From positions 24,324 to 36,049 of the forward strand of contig DHFN01000203.1 of the NCBI GenBank assembly GCA_002402275.1: a DNA stretch of 11,726 nucleotides, written 5' to 3'. Below, in pieces: positions 1-6,670 of the stretch (position 1 is the stretch's first letter; each line of letters begins with the position of its first letter). The notes under the pieces are model-generated. The model had not been told where the DNA came from, did not search any database, and saw only the letters and a list, made by a program, of their open reading frames with translations. Source of the stretch: Anaerolineales bacterium UBA4823 (lineage in GTDB: Bacteria; Chloroflexota; Anaerolineae; Anaerolineales; UBA4823). A program made the translations under genes and the position numbers.

Positions 1-51
1 AGTGAAGCGAGTCATCTTTAATCTTTGGTGAAAAGATCCCTCACTTCGCTC
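1..51. repeat. Imperfect inverted repeat at left edge, probably a truncated small dispersed repeat
   Basis: Bases 1-11 (AGTGAAGCGAG) pair with 40-50 within CTCACTTCGCTC, with one C/A mismatch and one T/G pair. Nested inside is a perfect 6-bp stem, ATCTTT (21-26) with AAAGAT (32-37), around the loop GGTGA. The outer arm appears to continue left of the window. The arms resemble short GC-richer intergenic repeats with a 'CTTCGCTC' core that I recall from several environmental bacterial genomes. It could also be the transcript end of the gene to the left, but no T-run follows the stem on either strand. The pairing is seen; the repeat-family assignment is inference. Confidence 0.45.
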
Positions 52-131
52 GGGGTGATAACCTTCCTTTGGACAATCTCAAGTTTTTGGATAATAATTT
101 ATTACCTTAACTCGAAGAGAAGAGGAAGCTT

Positions 132-1088
132 ATGTTTTTATCCATAGTTATTCCTTTGTATAACGAATCCGAAAGTGTTATCCCTTTGAAGGAAGAGTTG
201 GATACTGCATTAAATCACTCGTTGAATGCCCCCTGGGAAGTAATTTTTGTAGATGATGGCAGTACTGATGACAGCCTCGAAAAGTTACAACAAATCGCCG
301 AGGCAGATCCCAACCATGTCACTGTGATTAGCTTGCGGCGTAACTTTGGTCAGACTGCCGCTATTGCTGCAGGGGTTGACCATGCCCAAGGAGATGTGAT
401 TGTTTTGATGGATGCTGATCTCCAGAATGACCCGGCGGATATCCCTCTTTTAGTGGAAAAAATCGAGCAGGGCTTTGATGTTGTGAGCGGGTGGCGGGTA
501 AATCGCCAGGATAACTTCTGGCTGCGAACTTTACCTTCCCGTTTGGCAAATTGGCTGATATCGCTGGTGACGGGCGTCCCTTTGCATGATTATGGATGTA
601 CCTTGAAAGCCTACCGGCGTGAGGTCATTACTGGCTTTCATCTGTATGGGGAGATGCATCGGTTTATCCCGGCTTATGCTAGCAGTGTAGGCGCGAAGAT
701 CATTGAAGTCCCCGTAAATCACCATCCCCGTAAGTATGGCAAGACAAAATATGGTTTAGATCGTACTCTAAAGGTTATCCTGGATTTATTAACGGTCAAA
801 TTTTTAATGAGTTATGCACAAAAACCCATCTATATTTTTGGCGGGACAGGAATAATCATGATTGGTCTCAGTGTCATCACGGTTATAGTTTTGGTCATCC
901 GCCGGTTAACCATTGGGGAGCATTTGATCCGTTCCCCATTACTGCTTTTAAGTGTGATGTTATTTATCATGGGTTTCCAGGCAATTTTGATGGGTTTACT
1001 AGCGGAATTACTTACCCGAACTTATCACGAGTCACAACAAAAACCCATTTACACTATTCGGAACATCATACGAGGGAAAAAAGGATAA
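132..1088 (+). CDS. GT2 family glycosyltransferase, DPM1/ArnC-like polyprenyl-phosphate sugar transferase
   Basis: This enzyme probably transfers a sugar from a nucleotide sugar to undecaprenyl phosphate at the inner face of the membrane, making a lipid-linked donor. The N-terminal GT-A domain (about residues 1-225) opens with IVIPLYNE (5-12), has VDDGSTD (40-46) and carries the metal-binding DADLQNDP motif (94-101). The DYGCTLKAYRRE stretch (153-164) and the HHPRKYGKTKYG region (197-208) are typical of the DPM1/GtrB/ArnC group. Two membrane segments follow (about 233-256 and 268-292), then a short basic tail, which is the GtrB/ArnC layout. The length of 318 residues is normal. A purine-rich AGAGGAAG at 121-128 precedes the ATG. 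The two GT-C-like membrane proteins downstream are of the kind that use such donors. The sugar cannot be told from sequence. The family call is secure; the substrate is unknown. Confidence 0.9.
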   Translation: MFLSIVIPLYNESESVIPLKEELDTALNHSLNAPWEVIFVDDGSTDDSLEKLQQIAEADPNHVTVISLRRNFGQTAAIAAGVDHAQGDVIVLMDADLQNDPADIPLLVEKIEQGFDVVSGWRVNRQDNFWLRTLPSRLANWLISLVTGVPLHDYGCTLKAYRREVITGFHLYGEMHRFIPAYASSVGAKIIEVPVNHHPRKYGKTKYGLDRTLKVILDLLTVKFLMSYAQKPIYIFGGTGIIMIGLSVITVIVLVIRRLTIGEHLIRSPLLLLSVMLFIMGFQAILMGLLAELLTRTYHESQQKPIYTIRNIIRGKKG

Positions 1089-1208
1089 AATAAATTGGAA
1101 ATCATTCTCTATCTCCACAAAATATATATTGGTGTGAGTTGAGACTTTTTAATTATTTGCTTGAAAAATGGGTGGGAAGAAATTCATCTACATTCCCGCG
1201 TTTGTATT

Positions 1209-1227
1209 CATGTGAAAAATTCACTTG
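1209..1227. promoter_or_regulatory. Dyad overlapping a TTGACA hexamer upstream of the first GT-C gene
   Basis: CATGTGAA (1209-1216) and TTCACTTG (1220-1227) form 8-base arms with one mismatch around a 3-base AAA centre. The right arm overlaps a perfect -35-type hexamer TTGACA at 1225-1230. No good -10 hexamer stands 16-18 bases further on; the nearest AT-rich candidate, TAAAAT at 1244-1249, leaves only 13 bases. It could be an operator on a weak promoter or chance in AT-rich DNA. Confidence 0.2.
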
Positions 1228-1308
1228 ACAGATATGCCAAACATAAAATGCCAATTCTTACAGAGGAGAATCATAACAAAACATATGAACGATAATGAAG
1301 GGAATTAT

Positions 1309-3399
1309 ATGATGAACTGGAAAAACATTTTATTAAAAATATTATTAACAACATTATTTACTCTTGTTATTGGATTTGCGTGTGTTGAATTTTTTTATGT
1401 TTGTCAGGGGACGGGAGAGGATTGGGGAGGATTTTCGCTTAAATGGGGAATAATTTTTATATTATATTTTTTATTAAGTTTGTCATTAATCCTTGTGGTT
1501 ATATTGGAAGTTTGGAAACCCCAAAATTTAATTTTTCTCAAGAATTATAGTTTAAGAATTCGTGGATTTTTAAAATATCTGGATTGGATCATTGGATTAA
1601 TTGTTTTCTTTTTTCCGATCTACTTTCTTCAATACACACCTTGGGGAGCTATTTTCTTCAGACCTTTTTTTAGATTATTCTTGTGGGTTGGATGTATATT
1701 CATTACCGCTTATTTTTTTGAAACAGGCAACAGTGTATTTAGTTGGAAAAAGCTCGTTACAGTATTATTACTTTCAAGTTTCTGTTTGATTTCTGCAAAT
1801 TTTTTAAGGAGCGTTTCATCTTATCCATTTTCGTTATCTTGGTCAGAAGGGAACCGTCTATGGGATTATTCGATGCTCTTTGGTCGTTCTCGATATAGAA
1901 TCCCAAACACGAGTGATATATCAGTACATTTAGACATTGGGCGTCAATTAATTGGTGGTTTGCCTTTTCTTTATTCGGGATTGACAATTGCCCAAGAGCG
2001 ATTCTGGCTGGCAATTGTAAACATCCTTGCTTATCTTATTCTGGGATGGGCGATGTTTTATCTTCCAAAGCCGAAACGTCCAAAAATGTGGATATTGGCT
2101 GGCATTTGGGGATTGGTTTTTCTCATGCAGGGGCCAATTCATACTCCTTTGATTGTAGTGGCTTTCCTTGTGACTTTAGCATGGGGGCGACCTTTGTGGA
2201 TAGCAGCGATATTGGTATTTCTGGCTGGATATATTGCTCAAGTTAGCCGTTTTACTTGGATGTTTGCACCAGCGATGTGGATTATCTTATTGGAGTTTTC
2301 TGGTGTCCAAATAAAGGAAGGGAAGATTCCGGGGATTATTTGGAAGCGTTCAATATCACTGGGTTTAGCTGGTTTACTAGGGGGAGTGATAGTTCCTTAT
2401 CTTTTGCAATTATTGAAAACCATCAATGGTGCAGAACCCCATGGTTTTGCTAATCTCCAAAGTAATTTATCTTTTCAACAACCATTATTGTGGTATCGCT
2501 TGTTTCCAAACTCTACTTACCGTCCAGGAATTCTTCTTGGACTTCTTATTGCAATTGCCCCTTTGGTGATTTTATTGATTATTTTAATGGCAAAGAAGAT
2601 TTGGTTAATTCATCCCTTGCAAAAGCTATATGCGGTGGGTTGTTTGTTAGCATTTTTATTCGTGGGATTAATAGTAAGCACAAAAATTGGAGGCGGAGGG
2701 GATCTTCACAATCTGGATATGCTATTACTGGGACTACTATTTTGTACGGTGATTTCCTGGAGAAATGGTGGGGATGAATGGTTAGCGGCTAATTTAACCA
2801 AACCGGCTTATACGAATTATCTGATATTAATACTGATTGGCATTCCTTCGCTATCTTTTCTGATGGGACTTTACCCTCTATCGTTGGGAAATTCAGTTGA
2901 ATGGGTTACAAAATTTTCCGATAATAATATTAATTATCAAAACATTATTTCTTCAAACGAAACGGTTCAAAAAACGTTCAAAAGACTCCAACAAGAGATC
3001 AAAAAGGCTCAAAAAAAGGGTGAAATTCTATTTATGGATCAACGTCAATTATTGACATTTGGATATCTGAAAAATATTGAATTAATCCCAGAATATGAGA
3101 AAAAAGTAATGATCGATCAAGCTATGGCTAGTAATGAAAGCTATTTTAAACCATTTTATGAAGATATCGCTAAGCATCGTTTTTCATTAATAATTACATT
3201 TCCTCAATCAGAAAATTATAAAATAACGGATCTTTCATTCAATGAAGAAAGTAATATGTGGATAAAATGGGTTGGCAAACCTTTGCTGTGTTACTACAAG
3301 CCAGTTGGGATTTATTTTGAAGTTAATATTCAATTACTAGTTCCAAATAAAAAATCGCAGGACTGCTCAAACTCTGTACCGCTACCTATGAACCCTTAA
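1309..3399 (+). CDS. Large polytopic membrane protein, GT-C-like (putative lipid-linked-sugar glycosyltransferase)
   Basis: About 696 residues, with roughly eleven hydrophobic spans followed by a soluble C-terminal part (about the last 150 residues), the usual layout of GT-C enzymes facing the cell exterior. Two candidate active-site stretches lie in loops: SWSEGNRLWDYS (acidic E180 and D186) and KIGGGGDLHNLD (K459-D470), placed like the acidic first-loop motif and the later Lys/Asn loop motif of GT39-like proteins. The acidic loop is preceded by about 175 extra residues of membrane segments, unlike ArnT, where it follows the first span. The frame is open from a TTG at 1225, but that codon lies in a TTGACA hexamer. 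GAAGGGA at 1297-1303 sits 5 bases before the ATG at 1309 and 8 before the one at 1312, so a start here is preferred; ATG 1285 is a further alternative. Base composition is strikingly AT-rich (11 G/C in bases 1321-1380). Membrane topology is secure; glycosyltransferase function is inferred. Confidence 0.7.
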   Translation: MMNWKNILLKILLTTLFTLVIGFACVEFFYVCQGTGEDWGGFSLKWGIIFILYFLLSLSLILVVILEVWKPQNLIFLKNYSLRIRGFLKYLDWIIGLIVFFFPIYFLQYTPWGAIFFRPFFRLFLWVGCIFITAYFFETGNSVFSWKKLVTVLLLSSFCLISANFLRSVSSYPFSLSWSEGNRLWDYSMLFGRSRYRIPNTSDISVHLDIGRQLIGGLPFLYSGLTIAQERFWLAIVNILAYLILGWAMFYLPKPKRPKMWILAGIWGLVFLMQGPIHTPLIVVAFLVTLAWGRPLWIAAILVFLAGYIAQVSRFTWMFAPAMWIILLEFSGVQIKEGKIPGIIWKRSISLGLAGLLGGVIVPYLLQLLKTINGAEPHGFANLQSNLSFQQPLLWYRLFPNSTYRPGILLGLLIAIAPLVILLIILMAKKIWLIHPLQKLYAVGCLLAFLFVGLIVSTKIGGGGDLHNLDMLLLGLLFCTVISWRNGGDEWLAANLTKPAYTNYLILILIGIPSLSFLMGLYPLSLGNSVEWVTKFSDNNINYQNIISSNETVQKTFKRLQQEIKKAQKKGEILFMDQRQLLTFGYLKNIELIPEYEKKVMIDQAMASNESYFKPFYEDIAKHRFSLIITFPQSENYKITDLSFNEESNMWIKWVGKPLLCYYKPVGIYFEVNIQLLVPNKKSQDCSNSVPLPMNP

Positions 3400-3400
3400 T

Positions 3401-3428
3401 ATTTATAATTTAACAATTATAAATTTTT
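3401..3428 (+). terminator. AT-only perfect hairpin with T-run, possible weak terminator
   Basis: Directly after the stop codon of the preceding gene, ATTTATAATT (3401-3410) and AATTATAAAT (3415-3424) form a perfect 10-bp stem around the loop TAAC, followed by TTTTT (3424-3428). The shape matches a rho-independent terminator, but the stem has no G-C pair, so it would be weak. A second AT-only repeat, AATTAAA (3452-3458) with TTTAATT (3464-3470) and a following A-T5 run, lies 28 bases on. The 166 bases from 3400 to 3565 hold nothing else recognisable. Confidence 0.4.
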
Positions 3429-3451
3429 ATACTTATTTTGAAATTATTACA

Positions 3452-3476
3452 AATTAAATTATTTTTAATTATTTTT
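3452..3476 (+). repeat. Second AT-only inverted repeat in the spacer between the GT-C genes
   Basis: AATTAAA (3452-3458) pairs perfectly with TTTAATT (3464-3470) across a 5-base loop, followed by ATTTTT (3471-3476). It has the same stem-plus-T-run form as the hairpin at 3401-3428. In DNA this AT-rich such a short dyad can arise by chance. Confidence 0.25.
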
Positions 3477-3565
3477 GAAGTAAAAATCTTGATTACGATT
3501 TATCGAAGTTAACTTTGGCTTTCAAAATAGTTAATTTTGTAAACAAATTTTTTTTGTATTTTATA

Positions 3566-5449
3566 ATGAAACCCTTAAAACAAAATAAACAATATTCCAG
3601 TCTGAAAAATATCACATACTTCTTGTCATTTCTAGCGGGAGCACTCACCATCATTCAATCCTGGCTATACCTTCATCAACTTGAGACCAACCTAGATGAA
3701 GGCGCTTACTTATATAAAGGCTATTTGTTCGCTACCGGGAGCTATAGCCCTTTTCAGATGTATGGATTTTGGACCAATAAAATGCCCTTAGCTTTCCTCA
3801 TTCCCGGCTATATCCAAAAGTGGTTTGGACCTGGTTTGGCAGTAGGGCGTTATTTTATGGTGCTAGCCTTGGGACTTACTTTGCTGGGATTATGGATTGT
3901 TGTCAGAAGAATAAATGGAGATGGGTGGGCAACTTTGGCATTAATCATCGTAGCCATAAATCCTGTCCTCATAAAAATGTACAGCACTGCCGTCACACAA
4001 GGGTTGACAGCATGTATATTGACTTGGGTATTGGTTTTCAGTCTGGGTGAAAAACGGTCATTATTGCAACTGAGTATCTCCTCATTATTAGCTTCATTGC
4101 TCGTCTTGATCAGGATAAATCTATTGCCGGTTCCCGTTTTCTTAATTTTGTATATTCTCTGGCAATATGGCTGGAAAGCAGGAATTCTTTCATTTATTAT
4201 GGCTGCCTTGCCCATTATCGGCGTCCATGTTTTGTATTGGCCTAACATTCTTCAGATTTATATTCAATGGGTACCGCGTGGCTTAATCCCAATTTTGGAT
4301 AGCTTAAGAATTCAACACCCAGCTCAAAGCATTTGGCACCCCGATTTGAATCTGGAAAATCGTTTGATCAGTATTGCCCGTACATTTCGATTTCATTTTT
4401 TGTTAATGATCGGTTCGATCGCTTCGTTAATGGTGATTCAAAGAAAATTCTTCCTTAATCAACGCTCAAAATGGCGGGAACAAATCTTTCTTTTATTTTT
4501 ATTTTGGGTTTTGTTTTTTGCTCATGTTTGGGCAACTTTGGGTGGTGATTATTGTAACTATTGTTTAGAAGGTTATATTTCATTTTTTGCACCTTTGGGG
4601 ATCGTCTTGTTCATTTCGACTGTCCCGGTTTGGGAAAGGCAATTTCCAAAATATCTCACCATTGGGTTAATCATTTTTATTATTCTGACCAGTGCCACTA
4701 TTGGGCTGGCTTTGATAGATGATTTTCATTTTGGTATCCTTTATATTCCATTGCCCAGGTTTCTACTTAATCTTCCAAAATTTGAAGGCGGTTGGTTCTT
4801 ACCGGTTGAAGTGATCCGAAATGTCCTAACGACTTTGACGGACCGGCAAACTCATATTCTGGATATTATCTCTACCAGCACAATCATCGGTCTTTTGATG
4901 ATGGTTCTAATTTTTATTATTTGGAAAGGGCTGGATCAAAATTCCATCATAAAACGGCAAACATCTTATGGATATGTTTTATTGATTTCTGTCATAATAG
5001 TGGGGTTTGGATTAAGCCCCTCACCAATTTTATCGGGTGGTCTTTATACTTATGATTGCGCTCCAACCACATTGAACTCCTATGAAACAACCGGGAAAGC
5101 CTTGGCAGAACTAATCCCACCTGAATCACAAGTGTTTTGGAAAAGCATGTCTGCCACACCATTACTTTATGTACCGGATATCCAAATTTACCCCCCCCAA
5201 GTCAATGATATATATTCTTTTTATGTCAATGGAAACGACGATGAATTATTAAAATTTGGATTATGGAATGAATCATTAGCGCGTCAATGGTTGAAGGAAG
5301 CAGACTATATCGTGATCGAAGATAAGTATTTTAGCGGATTTTATCGCTCAATATTAAAAAGTGGACGATATCAACTTATCACCATATTACCATCCCAATC
5401 ATCCTGCCGCGAGAATTCACGCCTGCGAGTTTATCAGCCTATTCGTTAA
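3566..5449 (+). CDS. GT-C membrane glycosyltransferase, GT39/ArnT/PMT-like
   Basis: A 627-residue multi-span membrane protein. The first span is followed at once by NLDEGAYLYKG, with the adjacent Asp-Glu pair (D44, E45) typical of the first outer loop of PMT/ArnT-type enzymes that use polyprenyl-phosphate sugars. The next conserved-looking block, GFWTNKMPLAF, matches the usual region before the second span. After about ten spans the GGDYCNYCLEGY loop (near residues 326-337) sits where related enzymes have an Asn/Tyr/Glu motif; here it contains a CxxC (C330, C333). The protein ends in a soluble exterior domain of roughly 120 residues. The start is uncertain. ATG 3566 has no Shine-Dalgarno sequence. 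The frame is open from TTG 3515, which has a weak GAAG 6 bases upstream, but the intervening codons include a T8 tract and look noncoding. It converges on the GT4 gene, with only 11 bases between the stop codons. The family is well supported; substrate and acceptor are unknown. Confidence 0.8.
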   Translation: MKPLKQNKQYSSLKNITYFLSFLAGALTIIQSWLYLHQLETNLDEGAYLYKGYLFATGSYSPFQMYGFWTNKMPLAFLIPGYIQKWFGPGLAVGRYFMVLALGLTLLGLWIVVRRINGDGWATLALIIVAINPVLIKMYSTAVTQGLTACILTWVLVFSLGEKRSLLQLSISSLLASLLVLIRINLLPVPVFLILYILWQYGWKAGILSFIMAALPIIGVHVLYWPNILQIYIQWVPRGLIPILDSLRIQHPAQSIWHPDLNLENRLISIARTFRFHFLLMIGSIASLMVIQRKFFLNQRSKWREQIFLLFLFWVLFFAHVWATLGGDYCNYCLEGYISFFAPLGIVLFISTVPVWERQFPKYLTIGLIIFIILTSATIGLALIDDFHFGILYIPLPRFLLNLPKFEGGWFLPVEVIRNVLTTLTDRQTHILDIISTSTIIGLLMMVLIFIIWKGLDQNSIIKRQTSYGYVLLISVIIVGFGLSPSPILSGGLYTYDCAPTTLNSYETTGKALAELIPPESQVFWKSMSATPLLYVPDIQIYPPQVNDIYSFYVNGNDDELLKFGLWNESLARQWLKEADYIVIEDKYFSGFYRSILKSGRYQLITILPSQSSCRENSRLRVYQPIR

Positions 5450-5460
5450 AAAATCATTGA

Positions 5461-6603
5461 TCAATTTGAATTTATATCTTTATCTTTCCCGATTTGTTGG
5501 TAAAGATGTTGATATTGCTTTGCCATTTGTATCCAATTGAATTGGTCGGTTAACCTTGTTCTAGCTAGTTGACTTAATTCAGTTAATTGATTTGGATTCT
5601 CCCGTAACCTCTGTAATGCTTGCTGAATTGCCTTCCCATCCCTTTTCGGAACCACGATAGCTGCATCTCCAACCACCTCTGCACAGCCACTGTCGTCGGT
5701 GGTGATGATCGCCATTTGAGCTGCCATGGCTTCGAGCAGCACCATCGGGAAATTCTCTTTTTCGGATGGAAAGACAAAGACCGCTGCCGATTCCATAAGT
5801 TGCCAAAAGCGGGGGTCAGCTTGGTCCAGCCAGCCATGGAAGGTGATCGTTGCGGCGGTTTTCATTCTTTGAGCTTGTTTTTCTAATTCTGGTTGGTAGG
5901 GGCCCGATCCAATGATATCCACCTGATACGGTGTTGTCTCCCCTTCCAGAGCTTGTAACAGATATTGGATACCCTTTCGTTCGAAAAGACGGCTCACCGC
6001 TACAATATGGAGAGGGTCTTTATGGTCGGTTTGCAAGGGCGGAGGGGTGAAGGCATTGTAAATTTGCTCAACTGGATGACTGGGGAGGGACTGTTGAATA
6101 AGATGGGCAAGCCCTTGACTGGCAGCCACAGTAAATGAGGCGTCTTGTAGGATTTTCCGCCAAAGGGGGAGCAAAAAGATATGCTCAATTTGGAAACGAT
6201 TAGGGTTATAACCAGGTACATCCGATCCGTGAGCTGTGACCATATAAGGTAAATGGGTGGTTTTTTTAAGCCAGTAAGCTAAGCCACCGTCGGGAAAGAT
6301 AAAGTGGGACTGGATTAAATCATAATGATTTTGTTTGATTAATCTCTTAGCGGCGGGCAAGGCACTGATTAGATAAGTGCCCATTTCAAGCGGAGTACAG
6401 ATTTCTTTTCTTAGACGCAGACAGGGTACTCCAAATACCCGCACGCCATCAATCTCACGCTGATAGGGAAGGTCACCATAGTGCATGGTTAAGACGTCCA
6501 CTTGCTCCCCTTGCTGAACCAGCGCCTGACTCAATCCTTCCACCACTTTTCCCCCGCCTCCACCGATAGGAGGATATTCATAGCATAAGGTTAGAATTTT
6601 CAC
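5461..6603 (-). CDS. GT4 family glycosyltransferase (GT-B fold)
   Basis: A cytoplasmic retaining glycosyltransferase that would add a sugar from a nucleotide donor to a growing glycan. With the GTG at 6603 as start (380 residues), the protein opens with VKILTLCYEYPPIGGGG, the classic GT4 first strand and glycine loop. Other visible motifs are HGSD (125-128) in the acceptor domain, SRLFERKG (204-211) opening the donor domain, and SEKENFPMVLLE with the EX7E pair E283/E291 that binds the donor. Length is normal for the family. The frame is open to a TTG at 6627, adding eight residues (MECAKIKD), but the family pattern places the start at the GTG, and a candidate -10 at 6638-6633 would put the transcript start near 6626. 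It is the only leftward gene and is separate from both flanking transcription units. The linkage formed cannot be predicted. Confidence 0.9.
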   Translation of the reverse strand: MKILTLCYEYPPIGGGGGKVVEGLSQALVQQGEQVDVLTMHYGDLPYQREIDGVRVFGVPCLRLRKEICTPLEMGTYLISALPAAKRLIKQNHYDLIQSHFIFPDGGLAYWLKKTTHLPYMVTAHGSDVPGYNPNRFQIEHIFLLPLWRKILQDASFTVAASQGLAHLIQQSLPSHPVEQIYNAFTPPPLQTDHKDPLHIVAVSRLFERKGIQYLLQALEGETTPYQVDIIGSGPYQPELEKQAQRMKTAATITFHGWLDQADPRFWQLMESAAVFVFPSEKENFPMVLLEAMAAQMAIITTDDSGCAEVVGDAAIVVPKRDGKAIQQALQRLRENPNQLTELSQLARTRLTDQFNWIQMAKQYQHLYQQIGKDKDINSN

Positions 6604-6627
6604 ATCTTTGATTTTAGCACACTCCAA

Positions 6628-6670
6628 ACCGTGTTATAATTCAATACCTGAATTTTGAAATGGTTAAATC
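6628..6670. promoter_or_regulatory. Divergent promoter region between GT4 gene and regulator operon
   Basis: The short spacer between the two gene starts holds a perfect TATAAT at 6635-6640 on the + strand, about 30 bases before the regulator's ATG; the -35 at the right distance (TTTTAG, 6612-6617) is poor. On the - strand, TATAAC (6638-6633) with TTTCAA (6660-6655) at 16 bases is a weak candidate for the GT4 gene. The two -10 elements would overlap, so the two directions could compete or share a regulator, most obviously the one encoded at 6671. The hexamers are seen; promoter activity is inferred. Confidence 0.4.

Noticed and set aside
92..104. TAATAATTTATTA palindrome upstream of the GT2 gene, with TTGGAC at 69-74
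   Set aside because: The symmetric AT-only string is short, and the pair of hexamers fits the consensus poorly; it may be a promoter but I cannot support it above chance.
1105..1140. Possible hairpin around AATATATATT in the spacer after the GT2 gene
   Set aside because: Only the central AT palindrome pairs; the flanking bases mismatch when extended, and no T-run is adjacent.
1225..1308. N-terminal extension of the first GT-C gene from TTG 1225
   Set aside because: The TTG lies within a -35-like TTGACA, has no ribosome site, and the added residues (TDMPNIKCQF...) do not look like a membrane-protein N-terminus; a good purine-rich site precedes ATG 1309/1312.
3850..4248. 132-residue leftward open frame inside the GT39-like gene
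   Set aside because: It lies entirely antisense to a well-supported gene, has no recognisable domain, and is best explained as a shadow of the coding frame.
5450..5465. Possible bidirectional terminator in the convergent gap (ATTGATCAAT palindrome at 5456-5465)
   Set aside because: A 10-base palindrome with no loop cannot form a terminator hairpin, it runs into the last codons of the GT4 gene, and its stem has only two G-C pairs.
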